From the NCBI RefSeq assembly GCF_001571265.1, contig NZ_BCTL01000039.1, positions 1-64,000 of the forward strand: 64,000 nt of DNA, written 5' to 3'. Numbering within the stretch: the stretch's first letter is position 1; every line of letters begins with the position of its first letter. The DNA is from Cedecea neteri NBRC 105707 = ATCC 33855 (GTDB lineage: Bacteria; Pseudomonadota; Gammaproteobacteria; Enterobacterales; Enterobacteriaceae). Positions 56,598-64,000 of this stretch are shown in pieces. The notes below the pieces were generated by a model that was not told where the DNA came from, did not search any database, and was given only the letters and a program-made list of their open reading frames with translations. The translations under genes and the position numbers were made by a program.

Positions 56598-57938
56598 ATG
56601 AAAACGGAACAACCGTTATGGGGTAGGGGCCAGATGGTCTCTCCCCAGCACTTCCAGCAACAGGTCGCCTATGCGGCCTGGTCCGCTGAATGTATTGCCC
56701 AGTTGGGCCTGTCCCATCCGTGGGGAATGATTAGCGCCGCTTTCGAACCTGATTTGCTGAGGCTAGGCCGGCTACAGGCCCGCCATCTGCATATCCGTTT
56801 CCAGGACGGGACGCTGATTGATACGGATAACGCCGACGCGCTGCCTCCGGCGATTTCGCTTGAGGACGTGTCTCAGGACGCGGTGGTGGTTCTGGCGCTC
56901 CCACTGCTGCGGGCCAACGGCGGCAACTGCCTGAAGCCTGATGAAGTGGCCGAGCGGCCGGTGCGCTTTCGCCAGCGCTGGCGGGATGTCCGCAATATCT
57001 TCGGGGAAGACACTCGCCAGATTGCGGTGATGCAGCCGGAATTAACGCTACGTTTTGTCGGGCAGGACAACAGTGACTATTTGACCTGCCCGATCGCACG
57101 CTTGCAGCGGGACTCTCAGGGCACCTGGCGTGTGGACGAAACTTATCTTCCTCCGCTGCTGGCGGTACAGAGCAGCCGTTGGCTGGTCACCCAGTTAGAA
57201 CAGCTGATGACGCAGCTGCGCGCCAGGCTGGCCCGCCTGATGGCCATGCGCCGTGAAAGCAATGAGCGGATGGCCGATTTTGCGGTGGCTGACGTCTCGC
57301 TTTTCTGGCTGCTTAACGCCCTGAACAGCGCGGAGCCGGTGCTGGGGCAGTTCGAGCGTAGCCTGCAAAGCCCGCCTGAGCGTTTGTATCCTGAGCTTGC
57401 CCGGCTGGCAGGCAGCCTGCTGACATTCTCTCTGGAGCACCAGGCCAGCGCGATCCCTGCTTATCAACATGATCGACTGAATGCCGTTTTTCCGCCGTTG
57501 TTTGAATTGTTAGGGGACCTGCTTGAGGCCAGCCTGCCGTCCAGGGTGGTGTCCGTTGAGCTTGAATACGATCCCCGGCTGCACTTCTGGCAGGCTCGCC
57601 TGCATGACCCCCGACTGCGCGAAGGAGCAGATTACTACCTCTCTGTACGTTCACCGATGCCGGTGGCACAACTGCAGGAGCAGTTCCCGCGGCAGTGCAA
57701 AGTGGGCAGCCCGGATCACGTTCGGGGCATCGTTAATTCGTCCAGGGTGGGGGTGCCATTGACGCCGCTGCGCCATGTCCCCGCCGCCATTCCGCTTCGC
57801 CTGGAAAACCAGTATTTCAGCCTCGATGTCTCCCACGCGCTGGGGGCGGAAATGCTTCAAAGCGGCACCTGCATGTTTTACGTCCCGGGAATGCTCGGTG
57901 AACCTGAACTTGAACTCTTTGCGGTACTGAGAACATGA
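56598..57938 (+). CDS. tssK: T6SS baseplate protein TssK
   Basis: A 446-residue TssK that links the baseplate to the membrane complex. The N-terminal motif PLWGRGQMVSPQHFQQQ and the C-terminal YFSLDVSHALG are family features. GCAGGAAG precedes the ATG. The stop overlaps the tssL start by 4 nt. Confidence 0.94.
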   Translation: MKTEQPLWGRGQMVSPQHFQQQVAYAAWSAECIAQLGLSHPWGMISAAFEPDLLRLGRLQARHLHIRFQDGTLIDTDNADALPPAISLEDVSQDAVVVLALPLLRANGGNCLKPDEVAERPVRFRQRWRDVRNIFGEDTRQIAVMQPELTLRFVGQDNSDYLTCPIARLQRDSQGTWRVDETYLPPLLAVQSSRWLVTQLEQLMTQLRARLARLMAMRRESNERMADFAVADVSLFWLLNALNSAEPVLGQFERSLQSPPERLYPELARLAGSLLTFSLEHQASAIPAYQHDRLNAVFPPLFELLGDLLEASLPSRVVSVELEYDPRLHFWQARLHDPRLREGADYYLSVRSPMPVAQLQEQFPRQCKVGSPDHVRGIVNSSRVGVPLTPLRHVPAAIPLRLENQYFSLDVSHALGAEMLQSGTCMFYVPGMLGEPELELFAVLRT

Positions 57939-58624
57939 ATGAGCATAAACGCGGTAACGTTGCGGACATTGATATCGATGCGCTGCTGCAGAATACCTGG
58001 CTGCAGGTTATTAGCCTGCGGCATGGCCCGACATTCCAGGATGGCGATGGCAAAAAACTGTGGGAACGCTGTATCGCTGATGTGGAACGCGTGCAGCGAG
58101 AGCTGAAGGCGAACAATCTCGATGAAGCCAGCTGCCTGCTTATCCTCACCGCGCAGTGTGCGTTGCTGGATGAAACGGTAAAAGGGCGCAGCGCGGAAGA
58201 TGACGCCTGCGTGCAGTGGTATCACATTCCTCTGCTCGGGCACTTTCTCGGCACCATGGACGCCGGTGACACGTTGTGTGACCGGATGCGTGACGTTTTG
58301 CGCCAGCCCGCACCCAACAACGCCGTGGTGACCTGCTTCCAGCGGATCATGATGCTTGGGTTTCTCGGCAGTTTCCGTTCGCTAAACGATCCTGCACGTC
58401 AACAGCTTGTGCAAGATCTCAGTGAACATGTCGTTCCGTTCAGCTATCCGCAAGCACATCCTGTACTGGCCGAAAGCCCTGCCGGACGAGTCATGGGCGG
58501 CTGGTTGGCATCGTGGCCCGTGCGTATTGGGCTAAGCGTGTTTGCCGTTGCGGCCCTGTGGTGGGGACTGGATCTCTGGCTCGATCGGACATTGTTAACC
58601 CTATTACCTGAGGTCGTGAAATGA
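57935..58624 (+). CDS. tssL: T6SS membrane protein TssL (DotU/IcmH)
   Basis: A 229-residue DotU-type protein with a cytoplasmic helical domain and one C-terminal membrane helix (about 190-210, VRIGLSVFAVAALWWGLDLW). It anchors TssK and TssM. It overlaps both neighbours by 4 nt, so translation is coupled. This TssL has no peptidoglycan-binding extension; the following gene supplies one. Confidence 0.93.
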   Translation: MNEHKRGNVADIDIDALLQNTWLQVISLRHGPTFQDGDGKKLWERCIADVERVQRELKANNLDEASCLLILTAQCALLDETVKGRSAEDDACVQWYHIPLLGHFLGTMDAGDTLCDRMRDVLRQPAPNNAVVTCFQRIMMLGFLGSFRSLNDPARQQLVQDLSEHVVPFSYPQAHPVLAESPAGRVMGGWLASWPVRIGLSVFAVAALWWGLDLWLDRTLLTLLPEVVK

Positions 58625-60333
58625 GCCCAGCGCAGCAGCGAGGTTTGGCGCTGTGGGCCGCGATGCTGAGCATTGTGGTCTGCCTGGGCTTTCTGCCTGT
58701 TTCCGGGGCGTTTTCCGTACTCATCCTTCTGGTAATCCTGGGGCTGATTACGGCGTTGTGGTACGTCGCGAGTCGCCGTGCTGAGCAAGATATCTCGCTG
58801 TGCCTGGATGACCTGCCAGAAGCCACATACCGCCAGCCCGTGGTACTGGTTTGTGGTGACCTGCCGCTGGCCTGGCCGCGTTCTTCACCGGTGTTGGCCG
58901 TCACGCAGGGCTGCTGGGTGAGAGTCGAAGAGCATCAGGATCTTCAACAGGCGGTTCGCCAGGTGCTACTGCAGCGCCCCGACTGGGGGCGTCAACTGTC
59001 AGTGATGGTCAGCGTCTGTCCGCAGAAACACGCTGATGCGGAAGCCCTGACCAGCCATCTGCTGGCCCTGCGCTGGCAAATAAGTCAGTTGCGTAAAGAG
59101 ACGGGTCATGCTGTGCCGCTGGTGTTGAGTGGTCAGACAGGCAGCGCGATGGTGAACGACATGCTCTGGCAGGCGGCGATTCCCGGCGAAGGCGTGCGCG
59201 TCTGGCGTGAATCTTCCTCACCTTGTTCGATTGCCGCATGGGTGACCACGGGTGGCGCGATGGCCATGCAGCAGCAGGTACTGATGAACAGCTTTATGAG
59301 CTGGTATCAGCTGCACGTCAAAGCCGTGTTTATGGATGAAAATCCCGATATGCCGGCCATTGCGCCCATCGCGGTGCTTTGGGGAATGGGGCCGATTCTT
59401 GCCGGGAGCCTTGCGTCCTCGCTCTGGACGGCGTGGCTGTCCCGGCACACCGCGATGCATCAGGTATCTGGCTGGCAGCCTGTTGGCACGGACAGCACGG
59501 TGATTTCACCGCTCCCGGATTTTGTCCTGCCGCTGTTACCTGAGGGAAAAGGGCTGACGGCGCGAGGCCGCGCCTGGCGATGCGCACTCGGGATCTTCAC
59601 GCTGGCGACAATGGCGGCATTGCTCAGCAGCGGTTGGAACAATGCCCAATTGTTGCACCGCGTCAGTTTTGATATTGCCCGTTATGACCGTATCCCGATG
59701 AAAGATTACGGCCCGAAGGCCGACTCCGTCGCGGTTCTACGTGTAGATGCCGAACAGCTGGACGATTGGGCCCGGAACGGCATTCCTGCCCGCATGAGCC
59801 TGGGGTTATATCAGGGAGAGCACCTGCGTATGCCTCTGCTGGAGGCTATCCGCTCGTACGTGCCCGCTCCGCCACCTAAACCACAGCCTAAGTTAAAACA
59901 GGCACCTAAAACCGTACGCCTCGACAGCATGTCGCTGTTTGACTCAGGAAAAACCGCGCTGAAAACGGGTTCAACCAAACTGCTGGTCAATTCCCTGGTG
60001 GGGATCAAAGCGAAGCCGGGCTGGCTGATTGTGGTCGCCGGGCATACGGATAACACCGGCAACGTCAGGCTGAACCAAACATTATCCCTGAAGCGTGCAG
60101 AAGCGGTACGCGACTGGATGCACGACACCGGCGACGTGCCGGAAAGTTGTTTTGCGGTGCAGGGTTATGGCCAGAGCCGCCCCATTGCAAACAATGACAC
60201 GCCGGAAGGCCGCGCGCTTAACCGTCGTGTCGAAATCAGTCTGGTACCTCAGGCCAACGCCTGTTTGCTACCGGGCGAAATCCCAGCGTCATCGCAGGAT
60301 GATGGCGTTCTATACAATGAAAAGGAGAAGTAA
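58621..60333 (+). CDS. T6SS OmpA-domain protein (TagL-like)
   Basis: A 570-residue membrane protein. Two adjacent helices at the N-terminus (about 8-48) and two more (about 246-270 and 320-340) are followed by a Pro/Lys linker (PAPPPKPQPKLKQAPK) and a C-terminal OmpA-like peptidoglycan-binding domain with GHTDNTGN, LNQTLSLKRAEAVRDWM and RALNRRVEISL. It likely anchors the TssL-TssM complex to the cell wall. It overlaps tssL by 4 nt and is followed after 3 nt by hcp. The long middle region has no motif that I recognise. Confidence 0.85.
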   Translation: MSPAQQRGLALWAAMLSIVVCLGFLPVSGAFSVLILLVILGLITALWYVASRRAEQDISLCLDDLPEATYRQPVVLVCGDLPLAWPRSSPVLAVTQGCWVRVEEHQDLQQAVRQVLLQRPDWGRQLSVMVSVCPQKHADAEALTSHLLALRWQISQLRKETGHAVPLVLSGQTGSAMVNDMLWQAAIPGEGVRVWRESSSPCSIAAWVTTGGAMAMQQQVLMNSFMSWYQLHVKAVFMDENPDMPAIAPIAVLWGMGPILAGSLASSLWTAWLSRHTAMHQVSGWQPVGTDSTVISPLPDFVLPLLPEGKGLTARGRAWRCALGIFTLATMAALLSSGWNNAQLLHRVSFDIARYDRIPMKDYGPKADSVAVLRVDAEQLDDWARNGIPARMSLGLYQGEHLRMPLLEAIRSYVPAPPPKPQPKLKQAPKTVRLDSMSLFDSGKTALKTGSTKLLVNSLVGIKAKPGWLIVVAGHTDNTGNVRLNQTLSLKRAEAVRDWMHDTGDVPESCFAVQGYGQSRPIANNDTPEGRALNRRVEISLVPQANACLLPGEIPASSQDDGVLYNEKEK

Positions 60334-60336
60334 ATC

Positions 60337-60828
60337 ATGGCAATCCCTGTTTATCTTTGGCTGAAAGACGACGGCGGCGCGGACATCAAAGGGTCTGTAG
60401 ACGTTGAGAACCGCGAAGGCAGCATCGAAATTGTGGCGCAGGAACATAAGCTGTACATCCCTACGGACAACAACACCGGCAAGCTGACCGGCACCCGTAT
60501 CCACACTCCATTCATGTTCACCAAGGAAATCGATTCCTCCAGCCCGTACCTGTACAAGGCGGTCACCACCGGTCAGACCCTGAAATCGGCTGAATTCAAG
60601 TGGTACAAAATCAACGACGCAGGCCAGGAAGTCGAGTACTTCAACACCAAACTGGAAAACGTGAAGGTGGTGAAGGTCAATCCTGAAATGTACGACGTCA
60701 AAGACCCGTCGAAAGAGAAACACAACCACCTTGAGCGCGTAGAGCTGCGCTACGAAAAAATCACCTGGACCTACAAAGACGGCAACATCATTCATTCCGA
60801 TAGTTGGAACGAACGCGCCACCGCGTAA
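60337..60828 (+). CDS. hcp: T6SS tube protein Hcp (TssD)
   Basis: A 163-residue Hcp. It has AAAGGAG before the ATG and a strong intrinsic terminator right after the stop, consistent with the very high expression needed for the inner tube. It aligns end to end with the orphan Hcp at 6710. Differences cluster in residues 32-40 and 112-124, likely surface or lumen positions that could change cargo choice. Confidence 0.96.
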   Translation: MAIPVYLWLKDDGGADIKGSVDVENREGSIEIVAQEHKLYIPTDNNTGKLTGTRIHTPFMFTKEIDSSSPYLYKAVTTGQTLKSAEFKWYKINDAGQEVEYFNTKLENVKVVKVNPEMYDVKDPSKEKHNHLERVELRYEKITWTYKDGNIIHSDSWNERATA

Positions 60829-60834
60829 GCCCGA

Positions 60835-60865
60835 TGCGGACGGGGAGACTCGTCCGCAGTTTTTA
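60835..60865 (+). terminator. Terminator after hcp
   Basis: TGCGGACG and CGTCCGCA form a perfect 8-bp stem with an 8-nt loop, followed by GTTTTTATT, 6 nt after the hcp stop. Confidence 0.92.
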
Positions 60866-60969
60866 TTCCGATGATTTTCAATAGTGGTTATGGGATTTGA
60901 GCTGGAAAAGAGCCTCATTGGCCAGGGAAGTCGTCAGGCAAAATTGATGACGAAATAAAAGGAGTGATT

Positions 60970-61407
60970 ATGAAAACGCAGAATATCCCCGTATCACCAG
61001 CATTCACTGCTGTTTCATGGCTGGCCATGTTGGGTGGCGTACTGATTTATTTGATAGGCCTCTGGCGTGCAGAAATGCAGCTCAATGAAAAAGGGTATTA
61101 CCTGGCAGTACTGGTGCTAGGGCTTTTCTCTGCCGTTTCCTTGCAAAAAACAGTAAGGGATCGACTGGAAAATATTCCCACCACGCAGCTTTACCACCTG
61201 ATTTGTCTTTTGTCATTTGCCATCGCTGTTCTTCTGTTGGCCGCTGGCCTGTGGAATGCCAGCCTGCTATCCAGCGAGAAGGGTTTCTACGGCGTTTCGT
61301 TTTTTATGGCGCTATTTGGTGCCGTCGCTGTGCAAAAAAACACCCGCGACAATGTGCACAGTATTCGGCATGAACCTGTCGATCCTGAGATTCAGCAGGA
61401 GTCCTAA
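60970..61407 (+). CDS. YiaA-like inner-membrane protein
   Basis: A 145-residue protein, exactly the length of E. coli YiaA and close to it: two copies of the YiaA/B two-helix unit, with [20 protein letters not shown] in the first and [20 protein letters not shown] in the second, four helices in all. AAAAGGAG lies 5 nt before the ATG at 60970. Function unknown. It is inserted between hcp and clpV, with terminators on both sides, and is not a core T6SS component. Confidence 0.87.
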   Translation: MKTQNIPVSPAFTAVSWLAMLGGVLIYLIGLWRAEMQLNEKGYYLAVLVLGLFSAVSLQKTVRDRLENIPTTQLYHLICLLSFAIAVLLLAAGLWNASLLSSEKGFYGVSFFMALFGAVAVQKNTRDNVHSIRHEPVDPEIQQES

Positions 61408-61420
61408 TCTGAAATTCTTA

Positions 61421-61450
61421 GCGGGCAGGTTTCCCCTGTCCGCAGTTTTA
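61421..61450 (+). terminator. Terminator after the YiaA-like gene
   Basis: GCGGGCAGG and CCTGTCCGC pair (one G-T) around a 5-nt loop, followed by AGTTTTA, 13 nt after the stop. A second small stem (AGTACC/GGTACT) follows near 61455-61475. Confidence 0.8.
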
Positions 61451-61589
61451 CTGAGTACCTGCCAGGCGGGTACTTACTAAAACCTCTTACAACCGAGAAA
61501 TCTGACCTGATGCGCTTTAGGCCCCTGACTCAAGGGAATAGCGATGGGCGGTAGCGTGCCTGAAGGTCACTGACAGCGAGCTTAAAAAC

Positions 61590-64000
61590 ATGGAAAACCC
61601 GGCAATACTTCTGCGTCGTCTTAACCCTTACTGCGCCCGGGCGATGGAAGGGGCTGCTTCTTTGTGCCAGACCCGCGCCCATGCGGAAATCCTGCCCGAG
61701 CACTGGCTGCTGAAGCTGTTGGAGCAGGGTGAAGGCGACCTGACGGTGCTGGCGCGCCGCTACGAATGGAATATGGACACGGTCTGGCAGGATCTTCTGG
61801 CATGGCTGGATGCTCTGCCACGTTCCGTGCGCGGCCGTCCTCAGCTTTCAGACAGTGTTCAGAAACTGCTGCAGGAGGCGTGGCTGCTGGCTTCGCTTGC
61901 CGGGGAAGAGCACATCCGTAGCGTGCACCTGATGATGGCGCTGGTGGATAAACAAAACCTGCTGCGCTGTGACGGCCTGTGGCCGTTTTTGACGCTCGGG
62001 CAGGGCCAGCTAGAGCGCCTGCGTCCGCTGCTCGACGCGCAGTCTGACGAACGCCCGGAAGTGCAGCTGGAAGCTGAGCTGGCACACGCTCACGGCAGTG
62101 AAGTTGAGTTTATTGGCCGCCCGGTGGGGGCGACGAAAGAAGGTGACCTGGATCCGGCGCTGCAAAACGCGCTGGATAAATTCACTCTCGACGTTACGGC
62201 CAAAGCGCGTGAAGGGAAAATCGATCCAGTGTTCGGCCGTGATACGGAAATCCGCCAGATGGTGGATATCCTTTCCCGCCGTCGCAAGAATAACCCGATC
62301 CTGGTGGGTGAACCGGGCGTGGGGAAAACCGCGCTGGTAGAAGGCCTGGCGCTGCGTATTGCCGAAGGTAACGTGCCTGCCAGCCTCAAGCCCGTCAACT
62401 TGCGTACTCTCGACCTGGGGCTTTTGCAGGCGGGAGCTGGCGTGAAGGGCGAGTTTGAGCAACGCCTGAAAAACATTATTGAGGCGGTGCAGCAGTCACC
62501 TGACCCGGTACTGCTGTTTATCGACGAGGCCCACACCATCATTGGTGCGGGAAATCAGGCTGGCGGAGCTGATGCGGCCAACCTGCTGAAACCGGCACTG
62601 GCCCGTGGCGAACTACGTACTATCGCGGCCACCACCTGGTCTGAGTACAAACAGTATTTCGAACGCGATGCCGCGCTGGAGCGCCGCTTCCAGATGGTGA
62701 AGGTGGACGAGCCCGACGACGATACCGCCTGCTTGATGCTGCGAGGCCTGAAATCACGCTACGCGGAGCATCACGGCGTACATATTACCGATGACGCCGT
62801 GCGCGCCGCAGTTACACTGTCACGTCGTTATCTCACCGGCCGTCAGTTGCCGGACAAGGCCGTCGACCTGCTGGACACCGCGGCTGCACGTGTACGCATG
62901 AGTCTGGATACGCTGCCTGAAGAGATTGTGGTCCTGAAAGCGCGGCTCACGGCGCTGGAGCTTGAAGAGCAGGCGCTGCTTGAAGATATCGCCACCGGCA
63001 GCCATCTGCACGGCGAGCGGATTGAACTGATTGAGGCACAGAGCCACAAACTGGAAAGCACGCTTGAGGCGCTGGAAGGCCGCTTTGAACTTGAGAAGTC
63101 CCTTGCGCAGCAGGTGATGGAATGCCGCCAGGACATCAGCTGTCAGGCTGAGCTTGTCGACCTGCAGCACCAGATGGCCGCGATGCAGCAGGGGGACGCG
63201 CTGGTGCAGATTGACGTCGATACCCGCACCGTGGCAAACGTGATTGCCGACTGGACCGGCGTGCCGCTTTCATCATTGATGAAAGATGAACAGGCTGAGC
63301 TTCTGACGCTGGAGAATGCCATTGGTAAGCGGGTTGTGGGGCAGAACGTCGCACTTAACGCGCTTGCTCAGCGCCTTCGTGCCGCAAAAACCGGACTGAC
63401 TTCTGATAACGGCCCGCAGGGCGTATTCCTGCTGGTGGGGCCCAGCGGAGTGGGCAAAACCGAAACCGCGCTGGCGCTGGCGGATGCGCTTTACGGCGGC
63501 GAGAAGTCACTCATCACCATCAACCTGTCGGAGTACCAGGAGCCGCACACTGTTTCCCAGTTGAAAGGCTCCCCGCCGGGTTACGTCGGCTACGGGCAGG
63601 GCGGGATCCTGACCGAAGCGGTGCGCAAACGTCCATACAGCGTTGTTCTGCTGGATGAAGTGGAGAAAGCGCACAGAGATGTGATGAACCTGTTCTATCA
63701 GGTCTTCGACCGGGGTTTTATGCGCAACGGCGAAGGGCGGGAAATTGACTTCCGTAACACGGTTATTCTGATGACCTCTAACCTTGGCAGCGACCCTATC
63801 ATGCAACTGCTTGAGGAACAGCCAGAGGCGACGGAAAGCGATCTGCACGAACTGCTGCGGCCGATCCTGCGCGATCATTTCCAGCCAGCGCTGTTGGCCC
63901 GCTTCCAGACCGTGATTTACCGGCCGCTGGCCTCTGCCGCAATGCGCACTATTGTGGAAATGAAACTCGCCCAGGTCAGCCAGCGCCTGCAACGTCATTA
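61590..64000 (+). CDS. clpV: T6SS ATPase ClpV (TssH), truncated by the right edge
   Basis: The frame opens at ATG 61590 (MENPAILLRRLNPYCARAME) and stays open to the window end, about 803 codons. It has an N-terminal Clp domain, a first AAA+ domain with GEPGVGKTA and LLFIDEAHT, a coiled middle domain (about 430-520), and a second AAA+ domain with GPSGVGKTE and VVLLDEVEK. The end reads MKLAQVSQRLQRH, near the C-terminus, so only a short tail is missing. ClpV recycles the contracted sheath. The ribosome site is weak (AGCGAG). Confidence 0.95.
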   Translation, partial: MENPAILLRRLNPYCARAMEGAASLCQTRAHAEILPEHWLLKLLEQGEGDLTVLARRYEWNMDTVWQDLLAWLDALPRSVRGRPQLSDSVQKLLQEAWLLASLAGEEHIRSVHLMMALVDKQNLLRCDGLWPFLTLGQGQLERLRPLLDAQSDERPEVQLEAELAHAHGSEVEFIGRPVGATKEGDLDPALQNALDKFTLDVTAKAREGKIDPVFGRDTEIRQMVDILSRRRKNNPILVGEPGVGKTALVEGLALRIAEGNVPASLKPVNLRTLDLGLLQAGAGVKGEFEQRLKNIIEAVQQSPDPVLLFIDEAHTIIGAGNQAGGADAANLLKPALARGELRTIAATTWSEYKQYFERDAALERRFQMVKVDEPDDDTACLMLRGLKSRYAEHHGVHITDDAVRAAVTLSRRYLTGRQLPDKAVDLLDTAAARVRMSLDTLPEEIVVLKARLTALELEEQALLEDIATGSHLHGERIELIEAQSHKLESTLEALEGRFELEKSLAQQVMECRQDISCQAELVDLQHQMAAMQQGDALVQIDVDTRTVANVIADWTGVPLSSLMKDEQAELLTLENAIGKRVVGQNVALNALAQRLRAAKTGLTSDNGPQGVFLLVGPSGVGKTETALALADALYGGEKSLITINLSEYQEPHTVSQLKGSPPGYVGYGQGGILTEAVRKRPYSVVLLDEVEKAHRDVMNLFYQVFDRGFMRNGEGREIDFRNTVILMTSNLGSDPIMQLLEEQPEATESDLHELLRPILRDHFQPALLARFQTVIYRPLASAAMRTIVEMKLAQVSQRLQRH

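Overview
The window is chromosomal DNA from a member of the Enterobacteriaceae. Most genes are recognisable orthologues of E. coli or Salmonella genes in familiar order, with moderately high GC content. The budRABC cluster, the Salmonella-like OsmU transporter position and the T6SS gene order fit the Enterobacter/Kosakonia/Cedecea/Klebsiella side of the family. I cannot fix the genus. I saw no tRNA, rRNA, intact insertion sequence, integrase or CRISPR array.

Layout. 1-1.25 kb: the first 415 codons of a trimeric autotransporter adhesin, minus strand, running off the left edge. 1.4-2.2 kb: a small exported protein and a frameshifted MerR remnant. 2.2-6.6 kb: budR and budABC, the acetoin/2,3-butanediol pathway. 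6.7-7.8 kb: an orphan hcp with a decayed effector/immunity module. 7.9-12.7 kb: a Kup potassium transporter, an MFS drug pump with a TetR regulator and a twin palindromic operator, and an esterase. 12.8-36.8 kb: a block colinear with the E. coli ynfC-to-tqsA interval (tqsA, mdtJI, ydgD, ydgU, asr, ynfM, ynfL, mlc, bioD2, clcB, dmsD, ynfE, ynfD, ynfC). It is interrupted by a CHASE4-GGDEF-EAL protein, a secreted ClpP-like protein and a second RodA between mdtI and ydgD, by an M32 carboxypeptidase next to asr, and by the OsmU osmoprotectant ABC transporter between clcB and dmsD. The DmsB and DmsC partners of ynfE are missing. 36.9-41.1 kb: a two-component system with the VxrA/VxrB/VxrC architecture known from Vibrio, followed by a secreted GH5 glycosidase. 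41.2-42.7 kb: paaX and paaY without any paa catabolic genes. 43.0-51.7 kb: azoR, hrpA, an O-methyltransferase, a YdeP-like molybdoenzyme, a GNAT enzyme and a small hypothetical. 51.9-53.9 kb: a mini-HTH protein and a PAS-GGDEF-EAL protein. 54.5-64.0 kb: the start of a type VI secretion cluster (tssB, tssC, tssK, tssL, an OmpA/TagL protein, hcp, a YiaA-like protein, clpV), running off the right edge.

How the genes connect. Several themes concern the envelope and interbacterial contact: adhesin, T6SS with a spare Hcp, a VxrAB-like system that in Vibrio controls T6SS and cell-wall homeostasis, a second RodA, and two cyclic-di-GMP enzymes. A second theme is anaerobic and acid-stress metabolism: bud genes, ynfE, asr, YdeP, and a perfect FNR palindrome in the T6SS promoter region. 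The most testable new observations are an 11-bp-phased TGAC direct repeat shared by the vxrA-like and GH5 promoters, the FNR box before tssB, the twin TetR operator, the upstream ORF before mdtJI, and the hcp-linked effector/immunity relics.
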